Counted from the stretch's first letter, positions 6,537 through 13,956 are shown. The stretch: 34,772 nt of DNA from an uncultured Lentisphaerota bacterium (GCA_946413265.1 CAMKJU010000033.1:1-34772); one strand, 5' to 3'. Notes: a model not told the origin generated them from the letters alone. Made by a program: numbers and translations.

Positions 6537-6892
6537 TTCCCCGCTCCTTCCTCCGCCTCGTAGGGCGTCTGCGCCCACACTAGCGCGCACTCGCGGATGC
6601 CGTTCGCCACGGTAAAGCCCCCAACGGCGTCCGGGCAACCCGAGCAACTTCCGCTGCGTTTCTCAACGCAGAACTTGCTGAAACGCGCGTCCTGTTCATC
6701 AGCCGTGCCCACGTCGCAGTTGCGCAATGGGATGGCAAGGTCTCGCGAGATTATTTCACATAACCGCTTAGCCCACGTATCTACCGTTTTCCTATCAACG
6801 GATTCCCCTGTTATCGTCCCGCGTGTCATTTCTTCTGCTACCCGCGAGACATCGCGCAACGCCCTGCGCATTGCCATCATTTTATTTTCCAT
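6533..6892 (-). CDS. Phage hypothetical protein with Cys-rich core, 119 aa
   Basis: An N-terminal helical region with VDTWAKRL is followed by LRNCDVGTADEQDARFSKFC, then SGSCSGCPD, and ends CALVWAQTPYEAEEGAGK. Proteins ending in Cys-x-x-Ala-W-A-Q-x-P-Y-E and carrying NCDVGTA occur, from memory, in gut phages; their function is unknown. It seems related in layout to the next gene upstream (both have a W-A-x-R helix, then RNCD, then a Trp-containing acidic tail). AAGGAG precedes the start. Confidence 0.6.
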   Translation of the reverse strand: MENKMMAMRRALRDVSRVAEEMTRGTITGESVDRKTVDTWAKRLCEIISRDLAIPLRNCDVGTADEQDARFSKFCVEKRSGSCSGCPDAVGGFTVANGIRECALVWAQTPYEAEEGAGK

Positions 6893-7343
6893 CGCCTTCT
6901 CCTTTCCGCTCCGCCGGGGCGAGGAGCCATTCTGCCATATCCTCGTATTCCTCTGCGTCCTCGGTGTCCTCGAACGCGCGTATTGCGTCGCCGTATGAGT
7001 CGCACAGGTCGCAGTTCCTCGCGGGCGCGGAGAGGGCGTGTTTGATGATGTTGCGCATATCCTTGATCGATTGCTCGTTGCGCACTTCGGGCAACTGCGC
7101 TATTGCATCGCATCGTACCAGCGCATCGCGCATCGCCGCCGCGTTGCCGACAGTGGTTGTTTCCGTTTTGGAAACGACCACCCGCTTCGCCGCAGCCTCT
7201 ATGCGGTCGGCCCAAATGTCCAGCATGTTTTCCACGCCGTCGGGCCTTCCGCCAAAAGCCTCCTTGACTTCGCGGCTTCGCGTCCGCATCTCCGCTACGA
7301 TGTCGGCCAGCGTCTCGCGCCTGTCCTGTTCGCTCTCACTCAT
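6882..7343 (-). CDS. Ea22-like phage protein, 153 aa
   Basis: The start at 7343 (MSESEQDRRETLADIVAEMR) is chosen over longer frames because it overlaps the upstream Lar-like gene. The WADRIEAAAKR helix and VGNAAAMRDAL recall modular Ea22-type phage early proteins. The C-terminus (PARNCDLCDSYGDAIRAFED ... AEWLLAPAERKGEGDGK) resembles that of the 119-aa gene next to it, which suggests shuffled modules. Function unknown. Confidence 0.6.
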   Translation of the reverse strand: MSESEQDRRETLADIVAEMRTRSREVKEAFGGRPDGVENMLDIWADRIEAAAKRVVVSKTETTTVGNAAAMRDALVRCDAIAQLPEVRNEQSIKDMRNIIKHALSAPARNCDLCDSYGDAIRAFEDTEDAEEYEDMAEWLLAPAERKGEGDGK

Positions 7344-7512
7344 CGTTCGCCCTCCTGTTCCACGCGGCGGCGGCTTCCTCGGGAGTTTCCATTGTCTTCC
7401 AGCCTCCTTTACAGCCGGTGCAGTACACATAGTGCTCGTCATCGAAGTCGCTTACCATTTCAGCTTTCCCGCCGCAGAACGAGCACGGCTTCAGCTCAAT
7501 CTCGCTCGCCAT
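7336..7512 (-). CDS. Lar-like zinc protein, 58 aa (copy 3)
   Basis: A complete canonical Lar-family layout in 58 residues: IELKPCSFCGGKAEMV, then YCTGCKGGW, then EEAAAAWNRR. All four cysteines (CX2C ... CX2C) and the terminal WNRR are present. ATG at 7512 follows AAGGAGGG. It overlaps the upstream zinc-ribbon gene by 17 bp and the downstream gene by 8 bp. This is the best-conserved of the three Lar-like copies. Confidence 0.75.
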   Translation of the reverse strand: MASEIELKPCSFCGGKAEMVSDFDDEHYVYCTGCKGGWKTMETPEEAAAAWNRRANDE

Positions 7513-7774
7513 CTTCGCCGCCCTCCTTCTCGGCCTCGTGGTCGTGCTCCCACTCGTTCAGACATTCTTCGGAGCAGAATAACTGCCCGTCCTCGTTCTC
7601 CCAGTCGCTGTCCTCGTACCTAAACCGCTCGCCGCATTGCGCGCAATCGGTGTAGGCGTCGCTCCAGCTTCCGCCGCCGCAATGCGGCAGACCGTCGCAT
7701 TGGCCGTCGTGTATGCAGGTCGAGCATGTGCGCGTGCCGCTTGACCTGTTGCGTGATCGCACGGAAAAGCTCAT
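7496..7774 (-). CDS. Zinc-ribbon protein, 92 aa
   Basis: The first half has CSTCIHDGQCDGLPHC. The second has CAQCGERFRYEDSDWENEDG followed by CSEECLNEW, two likely zinc knuckles. An acidic tail follows. The start overlaps the upstream stop (ATGA). No specific family recognised; small phage regulator or anti-host factor are possibilities. Confidence 0.6.
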   Translation of the reverse strand: MSFSVRSRNRSSGTRTCSTCIHDGQCDGLPHCGGGSWSDAYTDCAQCGERFRYEDSDWENEDGQLFCSEECLNEWEHDHEAEKEGGEDGERD

Positions 7775-7983
7775 AACGGCAGTTCCCCCTGTTTCGGCTT
7801 CATGGTGCCCGTGCGAAGCGCGTAGGCGGCCTCGTCAAGGGCTTCGTCGAATTCGCGTTCGAGGACCTTTGCTACCGTGAGCTTCTCCTGTGTCCGGAAC
7901 ATGAAGTACGCCTTCTGCGCGTCCCGCATGGCCCGGCCCTTGTCGAGCGCGGCCAGCACGATCTTCTTCACTTCGTCAGGCAT
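7771..7983 (-). CDS. Phage hypothetical protein, 70 aa
   Basis: A helical, charged protein (VKKIVLAALDKGRAMRDAQK ... VLEREFDEALDEAAYALRTG) with no cysteines and no recognised domain. It overlaps both neighbours, which supports it as a gene. Confidence 0.55.
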   Translation of the reverse strand: MPDEVKKIVLAALDKGRAMRDAQKAYFMFRTQEKLTVAKVLEREFDEALDEAAYALRTGTMKPKQGELPL

Positions 7984-8137
7984 TAGGCACCTCCCCGACT
8001 TCTTCGTACGGAATGTCCATCACGTCGTCTTCGACGCCAGCCTTCAGCGCGCCGGCGATCGCCTCCAGGGCGACCGCGCAGCGGCGAAGGAACGTGACGA
8101 TCTGCGCGTCGCGTTCGATTTCGCCATTAGACCTCAT
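7976..8137 (-). CDS. Phage hypothetical protein, 53 aa
   Basis: The start at 8137 (MRSNGEIERDAQIVTFLRRC) sits inside the end of the 265-aa gene (11-bp overlap) with GGAGA upstream; a longer in-frame start would overlap it more. The product is helical with an acidic end (EDDVMDIPYEEVGEVPNA). No family recognised. Confidence 0.5.
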   Translation of the reverse strand: MRSNGEIERDAQIVTFLRRCAVALEAIAGALKAGVEDDVMDIPYEEVGEVPNA

Positions 8138-8924
8138 GGCACAGATCTCCTTTCTCGCCAGCGTTGGACGAGGCATCCTCGCGCGCCTTCCGGTTCATCC
8201 TCTTGTGCTTCAGGCGCAGACGCGATGCCAAAAGACCGTTCCGAATGAAGCGGGCAATCTGGTTGGCCTTGTTGCGCCCGCCGATGATCATGCCGAAAAT
8301 CATCTTCTCGCAATCCACCGTGCCGGTGAACGTCCAGGAGGATTGCGGCTTGCCGTCCGCGAACAGCTGTTTCGTGAACACCTCAATGCCCGCGTTCTCC
8401 CTGATAGCCCACGCGCGCACGGTTCCGTTGCCCCGGCGAATGCCGCAGGTGTCGGTTTTAACGTCCGCCCACGCATGACCCTCGCCCCGCCGGATCTTCG
8501 GCGCGGACAGGTCAAGCGGTTCGGCTGCGGGCGGGATGTGGAGCGGCGGGTTCTCAGTCACGAAGTCGATGATTTCCTTCGGCGTGTGGAACACTTCGGG
8601 CTTCTTCTGCTCGGCCTGCGGCGCTTCGTCGGGCTTCTCGTTCTCCGGCATCAGCCGAAGCCTTGGTTCGTGTTTGCAGTAGTAGTTCGTGATCTCCGTG
8701 AGAAAGGCGAGCGTCCCCACCTTCGGGCGCATCATCTCACGCAGAACGAACACCGCTGCCGACAGGAAGCGGTACGGGTTGTCGCCGCTCATGCACGCAT
8801 TCGCGTCATCGCGTAGCGCTCTCTCGATCGTGTCCTGCGCACGTTTCAGCAACAGCCTCATGCGGGCGCACGCCTCTTCACCTCCTGGGGTGATCTTCAT
8901 TTCCTTGGGGAATTCGTTGTCCAT
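8127..8924 (-). CDS. Phage hypothetical protein, 265 aa
   Basis: An N-terminal helical part (residues 1-75, with FLSAAVFVLREMMRP) leads to an acidic Pro-rich linker (ENEKPDEAPQAEQKKPEV) and a C-terminal region with WTFTGTVDCEKMIFGMIIGG and a basic end (RLRLKHKRMNRKAR). No domain recognised. It lies between the ssDNA-binding-like gene and the small-gene cluster, so a role in replication, recombination or host takeover is possible. The ribosome site is weak (AAAGG). Confidence 0.6.
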   Translation of the reverse strand: MDNEFPKEMKITPGGEEACARMRLLLKRAQDTIERALRDDANACMSGDNPYRFLSAAVFVLREMMRPKVGTLAFLTEITNYYCKHEPRLRLMPENEKPDEAPQAEQKKPEVFHTPKEIIDFVTENPPLHIPPAAEPLDLSAPKIRRGEGHAWADVKTDTCGIRRGNGTVRAWAIRENAGIEVFTKQLFADGKPQSSWTFTGTVDCEKMIFGMIIGGRNKANQIARFIRNGLLASRLRLKHKRMNRKAREDASSNAGEKGDLCHEV

Positions 8925-9037
8925 TTGTTTGGCCTTTCGTTTTTTTGGGGGTTGTTGAATCCCCCGCGCGGTCCCGCGGAACCCCTACCATAGGGCGACC
9001 AGAACCGCGCGGAGGAAGTTATTCAATCCTCGCGCCC

Positions 9038-9604
9038 TCAGAACGGCAACGCTTCCGGGTCGTCGGCAGCCGGTTCCGCGTTCGCACCAGTCAGCGCGTC
9101 GATGATGTGCGACCAGTCCTCCTCGTTCGCCACCTGGCTAAACTTCATGCCCTTGGCCTTCGCGGTGGATACAACAATCGGACAGGTCTGTCCGATGAAC
9201 GCGGCAAAGCCCTTGGCGTCTTTCGGGTCGCGGAGCTTGCACCACGCGGACCATGCGCCCTGCGCCGTGTGCGCGTACGTCTCGCCGCCGTCCGTTCCGT
9301 CGCCCGCGCCCTCGCCGCCGTCCTTCGTGATCGAAAGCACGGAGAGGTCGATGAAGTAGCGCACGCCGTTCGGCCCGTTCCACTCGCGCCCGTTGAGCGC
9401 GAACTGGATAGTCACCTCGTCGTCAACGGCAATGCCGTCGCCGAGCGCGCACCGCTCCTTCGAGAGCACGAACGGGAGGGGGTTGTTCCAACGCGCCTGG
9501 GGCGGCGCGCAATCGACCACGATCTCGCGCTTCTCGAAGCCGTTGTTTCCGTATGCCTTGGTCTCGCCCACGGCGAGCACGCGGCCCTTGATCTCGTATT
9601 TCAT
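9038..9604 (-). CDS. DUF3127-type ssDNA-binding-like protein with SSB-like tail
   Basis: The N-terminus (MKYEIKGRVLAVGETKAYGN, then GFEKREIVVDC) and NGREWNGPNGVRYFIDLSVL match the DUF3127 pattern, an OB-like phage single-stranded-DNA-binding candidate. The last residues, DDPEALPF, mimic the acidic DDxxPF tip that bacterial SSB uses to recruit partner proteins. The gene sits beside the ERF annealase and DUF1351-like genes, as expected for a phage recombination module. Residues 100-170 contain a predicted helical insert with WSAWCKLRDPKDAKGFAAFI. AAGGA lies upstream. Confidence 0.72.
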   Translation of the reverse strand: MKYEIKGRVLAVGETKAYGNNGFEKREIVVDCAPPQARWNNPLPFVLSKERCALGDGIAVDDEVTIQFALNGREWNGPNGVRYFIDLSVLSITKDGGEGAGDGTDGGETYAHTAQGAWSAWCKLRDPKDAKGFAAFIGQTCPIVVSTAKAKGMKFSQVANEEDWSHIIDALTGANAEPAADDPEALPF

Positions 9605-9656
9605 CTTACTGATTCCTTCTTTTACTGGTTGTTGTTGCGTTGTTGCTTGTTGTCTA

Positions 9657-10193
9657 TCAGACGGGCACCTCGCCCCTCTTCAAGTTCTTGGGGATTTTGA
9701 CCCACGCCGGGTCGAGCTCGCAGAACGAACCGGCGGACGCCGTCTCCTTCGCAAGCGCCTTCGTGATCTTCGACCACTGGAACTGGTCGCACACGATCTC
9801 CACGTAATGCGGAGCGACGAGGCGCGGCGTGGTGTCCAGCGCGTCGATCGCGGCCTTGAGCTGAGACGAGACGCCCTTGGCGTGCTTCTCCGCATCGACG
9901 AGCGGCTGGATGGTCGCGGCAAGGGCCTCGGCGACGGCGCGCTGGATCTCCTTGCGCTTATCGCCGGCGTCCTTCTCCGCGTAGTTGACGGAGGTGCGCA
10001 GCTTCTTCGCCTCGGCGACGTTCGCCGCCGTGACGCTTCCCGCGTGGGCCTCCAGCCATTCGGTCGCGCCGCGCGTGCGCTTCTCGGCGTACTCTGCGAC
10101 GCTCGCAATCATGGACGCAAGGTTGCCAGCGATGGCAACGCGCGTTTCGGTCTGCTCTTCCGGCATGACCTCTGGATCTATTACTTCAGACAT
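9657..10193 (-). CDS. DUF1351-like recombination-associated protein
   Basis: 178 residues from the ATG at 10193. A central helical block (EAKKLRTSVNYAEKDAGDKR, then KEIQRAVAEALAATIQPLVD) resembles DUF1351 proteins, which commonly pair with phage annealing proteins. The end WSKITKALAKE...GSFCELDPAWVKIPKN is typical of a C-terminal DNA-binding lobe. The start overlaps the ERF gene by 8 bp. The role in recombination is inferred from that pairing. Confidence 0.6.
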   Translation of the reverse strand: MSEVIDPEVMPEEQTETRVAIAGNLASMIASVAEYAEKRTRGATEWLEAHAGSVTAANVAEAKKLRTSVNYAEKDAGDKRKEIQRAVAEALAATIQPLVDAEKHAKGVSSQLKAAIDALDTTPRLVAPHYVEIVCDQFQWSKITKALAKETASAGSFCELDPAWVKIPKNLKRGEVPV

Positions 10194-10734
10194 CAGGTAT
10201 CTCCTGTTTTTTGGGTGTGTTTGTGTTCTTGCGAATGGCGGAGGGCTGCGCACTCGCGCGGTTGCCGTCATCGTCAGTATCGTCCTCTTCGATGGCAATG
10301 CCGAGCGCGCACGCGATGCCGTACCGCTTCGCGTAGGTAAGCGCGCTCCCGATTTGCTGCGGGGTCGCCTTCTCGCCGTGGACAAACGGCACCGTGCTGT
10401 CAACGGTCTGCCCCGCCCCGTTGAACAGGGTGGTGACGAGCGCATCGCCGAGCGCAGACTGGATGAAGCCCAGCCCGTGCCGCGCGAGGATGGGCCGCGT
10501 GGCCTCCACGATGGCCTCGAACGTGGCGTATCGGCTGTTGAAGTACGGGTTGGTGCGGTCGCGCTTGATGGACGCGAATTCCGCCTGCGCCTCGACGAGC
10601 TGGGAGTAGATGCCTCCGCCGTTCTTCGCTGCGCGCGCCGCCGCAAGGTCGGCTTTGGCCTGCTCCATCGCGGCGTTCGGCTCCTGCTCCGGTGGCGGAG
10701 CGGACGCCTTGCCTGTTGGTGTGTTTTTGCTCAT
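10186..10734 (-). CDS. erf: ERF-family single-strand annealing protein
   Basis: 182 residues. The ERF superfamily signature is clear: LVEAQAEFASIKRDRTNPYF, SRYATFEAIVEATRPILARH, GLGFIQS, then QQIGSALTYAKRYGIACALG and the acidic DDTDDDG. ERF proteins anneal complementary single strands during phage recombination or circularisation. The N-terminal 35 residues are Pro/Glu-rich and likely disordered. A GC-rich hairpin (10753-10771) lies directly before its AAAGGAG ribosome site. Confidence 0.88.
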   Translation of the reverse strand: MSKNTPTGKASAPPPEQEPNAAMEQAKADLAAARAAKNGGGIYSQLVEAQAEFASIKRDRTNPYFNSRYATFEAIVEATRPILARHGLGFIQSALGDALVTTLFNGAGQTVDSTVPFVHGEKATPQQIGSALTYAKRYGIACALGIAIEEDDTDDDGNRASAQPSAIRKNTNTPKKQEIPDV

Positions 10735-10752
10735 GTTGTGGTTCTCCTTTGC

Positions 10753-10771
10753 CCCCGCCGACGTGGCGGGG
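10753..10771 (-). promoter_or_regulatory. Hairpin before the ERF ribosome site
   Basis: CCCCGCC/GGCGGGG form a perfect 7-bp stem with a 5-nt loop in the 42-bp gap ahead of the ERF gene. No T-run follows, so it is a poor terminator. It may tune translation or mRNA stability. Confidence 0.35.
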
Positions 10772-10776
10772 AAGTA

Positions 10777-11286
10777 TCATTTGCCGATGTATGGTCTGTT
10801 CCTTTCTGCTTTCAAAATGAGCCTGTCGGGTATGCCGGGACACAGGCGGGGCCCGTCTTGGGTTTTAGTAGCTTGTGGGCTAAGGGTGTACCCCCACCCC
10901 TGCCAGTTACGTTGTGGTGCGCGCTCTGTGTTGATCGCGCCATCGGCCCTCCAGGGCAAGCCGAGTGCAAGGCCACAACCGGCCCATTCGGCATCACGCT
11001 TTGCATGGTCATTCAACGCGCGTCCATGCGTCGCCTCTAGCCTACGCGGTACTTGTATTCCCAACAGCCCCCGCGCTATGGGTGTAAGATGAACAGGGCC
11101 GCGCGCCGCGTCAGCGAATACGCCCGCTCCGGCCCATGCGAGCATTGCGCGCTCGCTTACGCGATTTCCAAGACGATGTGCGGCATGAAATCGGGTCATA
11201 CCTACCCTTTGCGGAACCGCACCGCCCACGTCGCGCACGCCCGATTTGAGGAGATCGGGATTAGTTAGCATTCCGCAAATCTTCAT
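10777..11286 (-). CDS. Phage hypothetical protein, 169 aa
   Basis: Start at 11286 overlaps the upstream stop by ATGA and has GGAGG about 10 nt upstream. The translation (MKICGMLTNPDLLKSGVRDV ... LTPIARGLLGIQVPRRLEAT ... QGWGYTLSPQATKTQDGPRL) shows no recognised domain and has a low-complexity feel, so coding status rests mainly on overlap and codon pattern. Confidence 0.45.
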   Translation of the reverse strand: MKICGMLTNPDLLKSGVRDVGGAVPQRVGMTRFHAAHRLGNRVSERAMLAWAGAGVFADAARGPVHLTPIARGLLGIQVPRRLEATHGRALNDHAKRDAEWAGCGLALGLPWRADGAINTERAPQRNWQGWGYTLSPQATKTQDGPRLCPGIPDRLILKAERNRPYIGK

Positions 11287-11717
11287 GCCGTCCGCGCCTC
11301 CGTGCTTGTTGCGTTCGGTATCTTCGCGGCACGGCCCGACACGCCCGCAAGGCGCATCACCTGCGCGTCGATGAAGCCGATGATGGACAGGCACTCGGCC
11401 TGCTGCCGACCTCGCCCGGCGGCGTTGTACGCCTCGTCGCACAGGCTGCGCGCCGCACAGAGCGATTGTAACGCCGCGTCCATGGCGTCGGCGATGCGCT
11501 GCGGGAGGTCGCCCAGCGGGTGGATGAGGCCCTTCGGCGGCGGCGGTGCCTGCTTCGGCTTCTTCGCCTTCGGAGCCTGCGGCGCGCCCTTCTGCGCATC
11601 CCGCCGCTCGAAGTTGGCGATGATCGACAGGGCCACCTGCGCCTCGGGCTGGTTCCACGTGCCGCGCCGCTTGGCGAGCTGCTTGCGCTGGTACTTGCTC
11701 ATGCTTGTTTCGTCCAT
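11283..11717 (-). CDS. Phage hypothetical protein, 144 aa
   Basis: A basic N-terminus (MSKYQRKQLAKRRGTWNQPE) and a Lys/Pro linker (APKAKKPKQAPPPPK) precede a helical half rich in Ala, Cys and Arg (DAALQSLCAARSLCDEAYNA ... LSIIGFIDAQVMRLAG). No family recognised. The ATG at 11717 has a GGGAG site; an internal ATG 15 bp on lacks one. Confidence 0.55.
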   Translation of the reverse strand: MDETSMSKYQRKQLAKRRGTWNQPEAQVALSIIANFERRDAQKGAPQAPKAKKPKQAPPPPKGLIHPLGDLPQRIADAMDAALQSLCAARSLCDEAYNAAGRGRQQAECLSIIGFIDAQVMRLAGVSGRAAKIPNATSTEARTA

Positions 11718-11720
11718 GGC

Positions 11721-11879
11721 TCACTCCCAATGGTAGCCGCTTGCGGCACAGCAGATGAACGCGATGAGCGCAGACACGGCGAGCCACGCAAGCCCGGCAA
11801 GGATGTCAAGCGCGATCTCGCGCACCCTTGCGCGCCGAACGTCGCGCGTGCTGACCGTGTATCTCGCCTCCGTTCTCAT
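11721..11879 (-). CDS. Small membrane protein, 52 aa
   Basis: A basic N-terminal half (MRTEARYTVSTRDVRRARVR) leads into one predicted transmembrane helix (LAGLAWLAVSALIAFICCAA) near the C-terminus. Start overlaps the upstream HTH gene (ATGA). Function unknown. Confidence 0.55.
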   Translation of the reverse strand: MRTEARYTVSTRDVRRARVREIALDILAGLAWLAVSALIAFICCAASGYHWE

Positions 11880-12136
11880 GCCGTCCTCCGCGCCTTCGGC
11901 GGGTTGCGCTTGGCGCGCCCGTTCATCCACGCCAGCACGTCGTGAAACGAGTACAGCGCGCCCGCCTGCTGCGCCTCGCTGGTCTTCACGAACGCCACGA
12001 CGCCGTCCGCCACGAGAAGGTAGAGAACCTTGTCGCAGACGCCGAGCAGTTCGCGGATGGTGCGCTTCGTCGCCCATACGGGGTAAAGGCTCTCCGCCTC
12101 GCCCGTCGCGGGGTTGTCGATAGTGCGGTTGCGCAT
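11876..12136 (-). CDS. Excisionase/MerR-type HTH protein, 86 aa
   Basis: The segment VWATKRTIRELLGVCDKVLY, LLVADGVVAFVKTSEAQQAG, LYSFHDVLAWMNGR follows the winged helix-turn-helix layout of excisionase-like proteins: helix, turn, recognition helix, then a wing with the target-contact strand. ATG at 12136 lies 7 nt after GGAGG. The in-frame GTG at 12142 is too close to that site. It may be a phage regulator or directionality factor. Confidence 0.6.
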   Translation of the reverse strand: MRNRTIDNPATGEAESLYPVWATKRTIRELLGVCDKVLYLLVADGVVAFVKTSEAQQAGALYSFHDVLAWMNGRAKRNPPKARRTA

Positions 12137-12138
12137 GG

Positions 12139-12303
12139 TCACGCCTCCGGCTGGTTGTCAGCCGTCACGCCGAGCGCGGCCTTGACTATCGCCCGCAGCT
12201 CGCCCGAGCGCGTCCGGTCGTTCTGCCGCGCGCGCTCGTCGAGAAGCGTCACGAGCGACGGCGCAAGCGTGAATTGAATTAGGATGTCTACTGTTTCTGG
12301 CAT
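12139..12303 (-). CDS. Ribbon-helix-helix DNA-binding protein, 54 aa
   Basis: DILIQFTLAPSLVTLLDERA, RQNDRTRSGELRAIVKAALG fits the Arc/CopG ribbon-helix-helix pattern: one beta strand, then two helices with a polar turn. GGAGG precedes the ATG at 12303. It is the first gene after the period-5 tract, which lies upstream of it in transcription order. Confidence 0.68.
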   Translation of the reverse strand: MPETVDILIQFTLAPSLVTLLDERARQNDRTRSGELRAIVKAALGVTADNQPEA

Positions 12304-12360
12304 ACTGCCTCCTTGTCTGTTGAAAATCCGCTCGTCTCTCCGAGCCGCCACGGGTCTGTC

Positions 12361-12835
12361 CCCGTCGCCGTGCCTGCACGACCGCACAAAGTCGCGCCAA
12401 GCCGAACACGTCCACGCCAGCCTCGCCTAGCCAAATACCGCCCTGCCCTGCCGCACACGTCCTTACCGAACAATGCCAGCCTCGCCGAACATAGCCGTAC
12501 ATATCCGTACCATGACCAGCCGAGCCGCGCCGTGCCATGCACCGCTGCGCCGAGCATAGCCCAACTCTGCCTGCCGCGCAAAAACGTGCATTGCTCGACA
12601 TTGCACCGCCGTGCCTGCCCTTCAACGCTGTGCCAGTCCATGCCTTGACTTGCATTGCCTGCCCAACCAAGCATCGCCTCGCCATGCGTCACATCGCCGT
12701 TCCGTGCAAGACCTGCCATGCAGAACCATGCCACACCACGCAGCGCATTGCCAATTATCACACTACCAAGCATAACTCTGCCTGCCGAGCCACGCCGTGC
12801 CCCGACGCGCCTTGCCGGTCCATGCCTGCCGAATA
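12361..12835. repeat. Degenerate 5-bp-period tract, no credible gene
   Basis: Written in blocks of five, the plus strand keeps phase over most of its length: GTGCC, TGCAC, CCGCA, CGCGC-type units, then runs such as CCTCG CCTAG CCAAA TACCG CCCTG CCCTG CCGCA and CGAGC CGCGC CGTGC CATGC. The unit is roughly GCCNN, with a few one-base slips. A 5-bp period cannot serve codons, so the open frames across it give meaningless 5-residue cycles on both strands. The tract is strand-asymmetric (C-rich above, G-rich in the leftward transcript). It interrupts an otherwise gap-free operon. Origin, packaging site or structured RNA are possible. Confidence 0.85.
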
Positions 12836-12856
12836 TGTCAGCGCAAACGAGCATCA

Positions 12857-13285
12857 TTATTTTCCGTGTGCGTCAATCGCCGCCCAGATGTCATCGAGCC
12901 GTTTCAAGTAGCTGAGCCTCTTGCGAAGCCCTTGCAACTGTTCCAGCGCGTCGTGCTCCGCAATCGCGAGAAGGTCGGTGTCTTTTGCGACATCGACCGC
13001 GAGCCTGTACGGATTCTCCGCCTTGCCCTCCGTCCTGTCGCTCGACACGCCGATGAACACCGGCACTTCGATCTTCGTGCGGTTGCACACCACCTCGACG
13101 CGGAACGAGCGGATGATCTGTTGCGCCTGCAAGAGCCGGTATTTGTTCGCCGCCTCCGTGTTGTCCCAACAGAACGCGCCGTGCAATGGCGAACTCTCCG
13201 GCCTCGCCGCATCGACGACCGCTTGGGGACGGAGTAAGCCTCCGTCCCTCTTTGCGATCTCCTTCAACGCCTCCAACTGCGTCAC
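12857..13285 (-). CDS. Phage hypothetical protein, 142 aa
   Basis: GTG at 13285 overlaps the upstream stop as GTGA. Residues 11-50 (KRDGGLLRPQAVVDAARPES, SPLHGAFCWDNTEAANKYRL) and VPVFIGVSSDRTEGKAENPY resemble a family often found near phage recombination genes, with unknown function. The C-terminus is a coiled helix (LEQLQGLRKRLSYLKRLDDI). Longer in-frame starts lie wholly inside the neighbour and are not used. Confidence 0.65.
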   Translation of the reverse strand: MTQLEALKEIAKRDGGLLRPQAVVDAARPESSPLHGAFCWDNTEAANKYRLLQAQQIIRSFRVEVVCNRTKIEVPVFIGVSSDRTEGKAENPYRLAVDVAKDTDLLAIAEHDALEQLQGLRKRLSYLKRLDDIWAAIDAHGK

Positions 13286-13956
13286 TTCGCACCGCCCTTC
13301 TCGTCGAGCGCGCGGACGGTCTCTTCGTCGCTGATCTCGAACGTGCCCCAGCCACACCCGTTTGAATTGGTCGAGCCGGGCCGCCCCTCGCACACGCCGA
13401 CCTGCAACCCCGCGCGGTGAACGAGGTTGATTACGTCCTCTGCCGTGAACTGGTCGCCATCATACCGAAAGCGCAGGCACGCGCCCCACTCCAGCCATTG
13501 CGGGCGCACGGAAATGTCACACACGCCAGTAGCGAGACGCACCATGCTTTCGAGCTGCCGGGGCTCTCCGCCGTAGATCTTCACGAGCGGCGTGCCTTCC
13601 GTGTTGTCGAACCCGTCGGCCTCGATGAAAATGCTCATCTTCGCCATCGTCATCTTGAAGCCCACGAGGGTGCAGGCGCGGATGCACGCACTACGAAACG
13701 CGGGGGCGGGTATGCCGTCCCAGCCATCGAAGCTGATGTGCCGGGCACCATTGAAGACCTCCGTAAAGTCCTTCGCCTCGCGCTTCTTCTTCGTGTTCGC
13801 GGTGGGCCCTGCCTCTTGCTTGGCGCGAATCATGTTCTTTGCCTTGTCGCTGAACTTGTGAACTACAAGCGGCGCGGTGCCCTTGATCCAAACTACGCCC
13901 GTTTTGATGTTCGGCGGCGCGATGTGGATTGTCTCTGTTGTCTGTTTCGCTTTCAT
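13282..13956 (-). CDS. Phage protein with RAMP/Cas7-like glycine loop, 224 aa
   Basis: Conserved-looking blocks are TGVVWIKGTAPLVVHKFSDK, GIPAPAFRSACIRACTLVGF, DGFDNTEGTPLVKIYGGEPR, DISVRPQWLEWGACLRFRYD and VGVCEGRPGSTNSNGCGWGT. The last resembles the C-terminal glycine-rich loop of RAMP-fold proteins (Cas7, Csm3). PAFRSACIRA recalls the Cas7 segment after the first fold strand. No cas neighbours exist. I infer a single-domain nucleic-acid-binding phage protein; the fold claim is tentative. AAGGAG lies upstream, and a GGTGATTATCACC palindrome sits 42 bp before the start. Confidence 0.5.
   Translation of the reverse strand: MKAKQTTETIHIAPPNIKTGVVWIKGTAPLVVHKFSDKAKNMIRAKQEAGPTANTKKKREAKDFTEVFNGARHISFDGWDGIPAPAFRSACIRACTLVGFKMTMAKMSIFIEADGFDNTEGTPLVKIYGGEPRQLESMVRLATGVCDISVRPQWLEWGACLRFRYDGDQFTAEDVINLVHRAGLQVGVCEGRPGSTNSNGCGWGTFEISDEETVRALDEKGGAK

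Noticed and set aside
8944..8965. GGGGG...CCCCC hairpin beside a T-run, as a terminator
   Set aside because: The T-run is on the wrong side for either direction of transcription. A separate 9-bp inverted repeat (8964-8972 / 9004-9012) has a 31-bp loop and no clear role. A 37-codon ORF here lacks a ribosome site.
12288..12911. Overlapping open frames of 80-190 codons on both strands across the period-5 tract
   Set aside because: All frames are open because of composition, and the translations are 5-residue cycles with no conserved pattern or ribosome sites.
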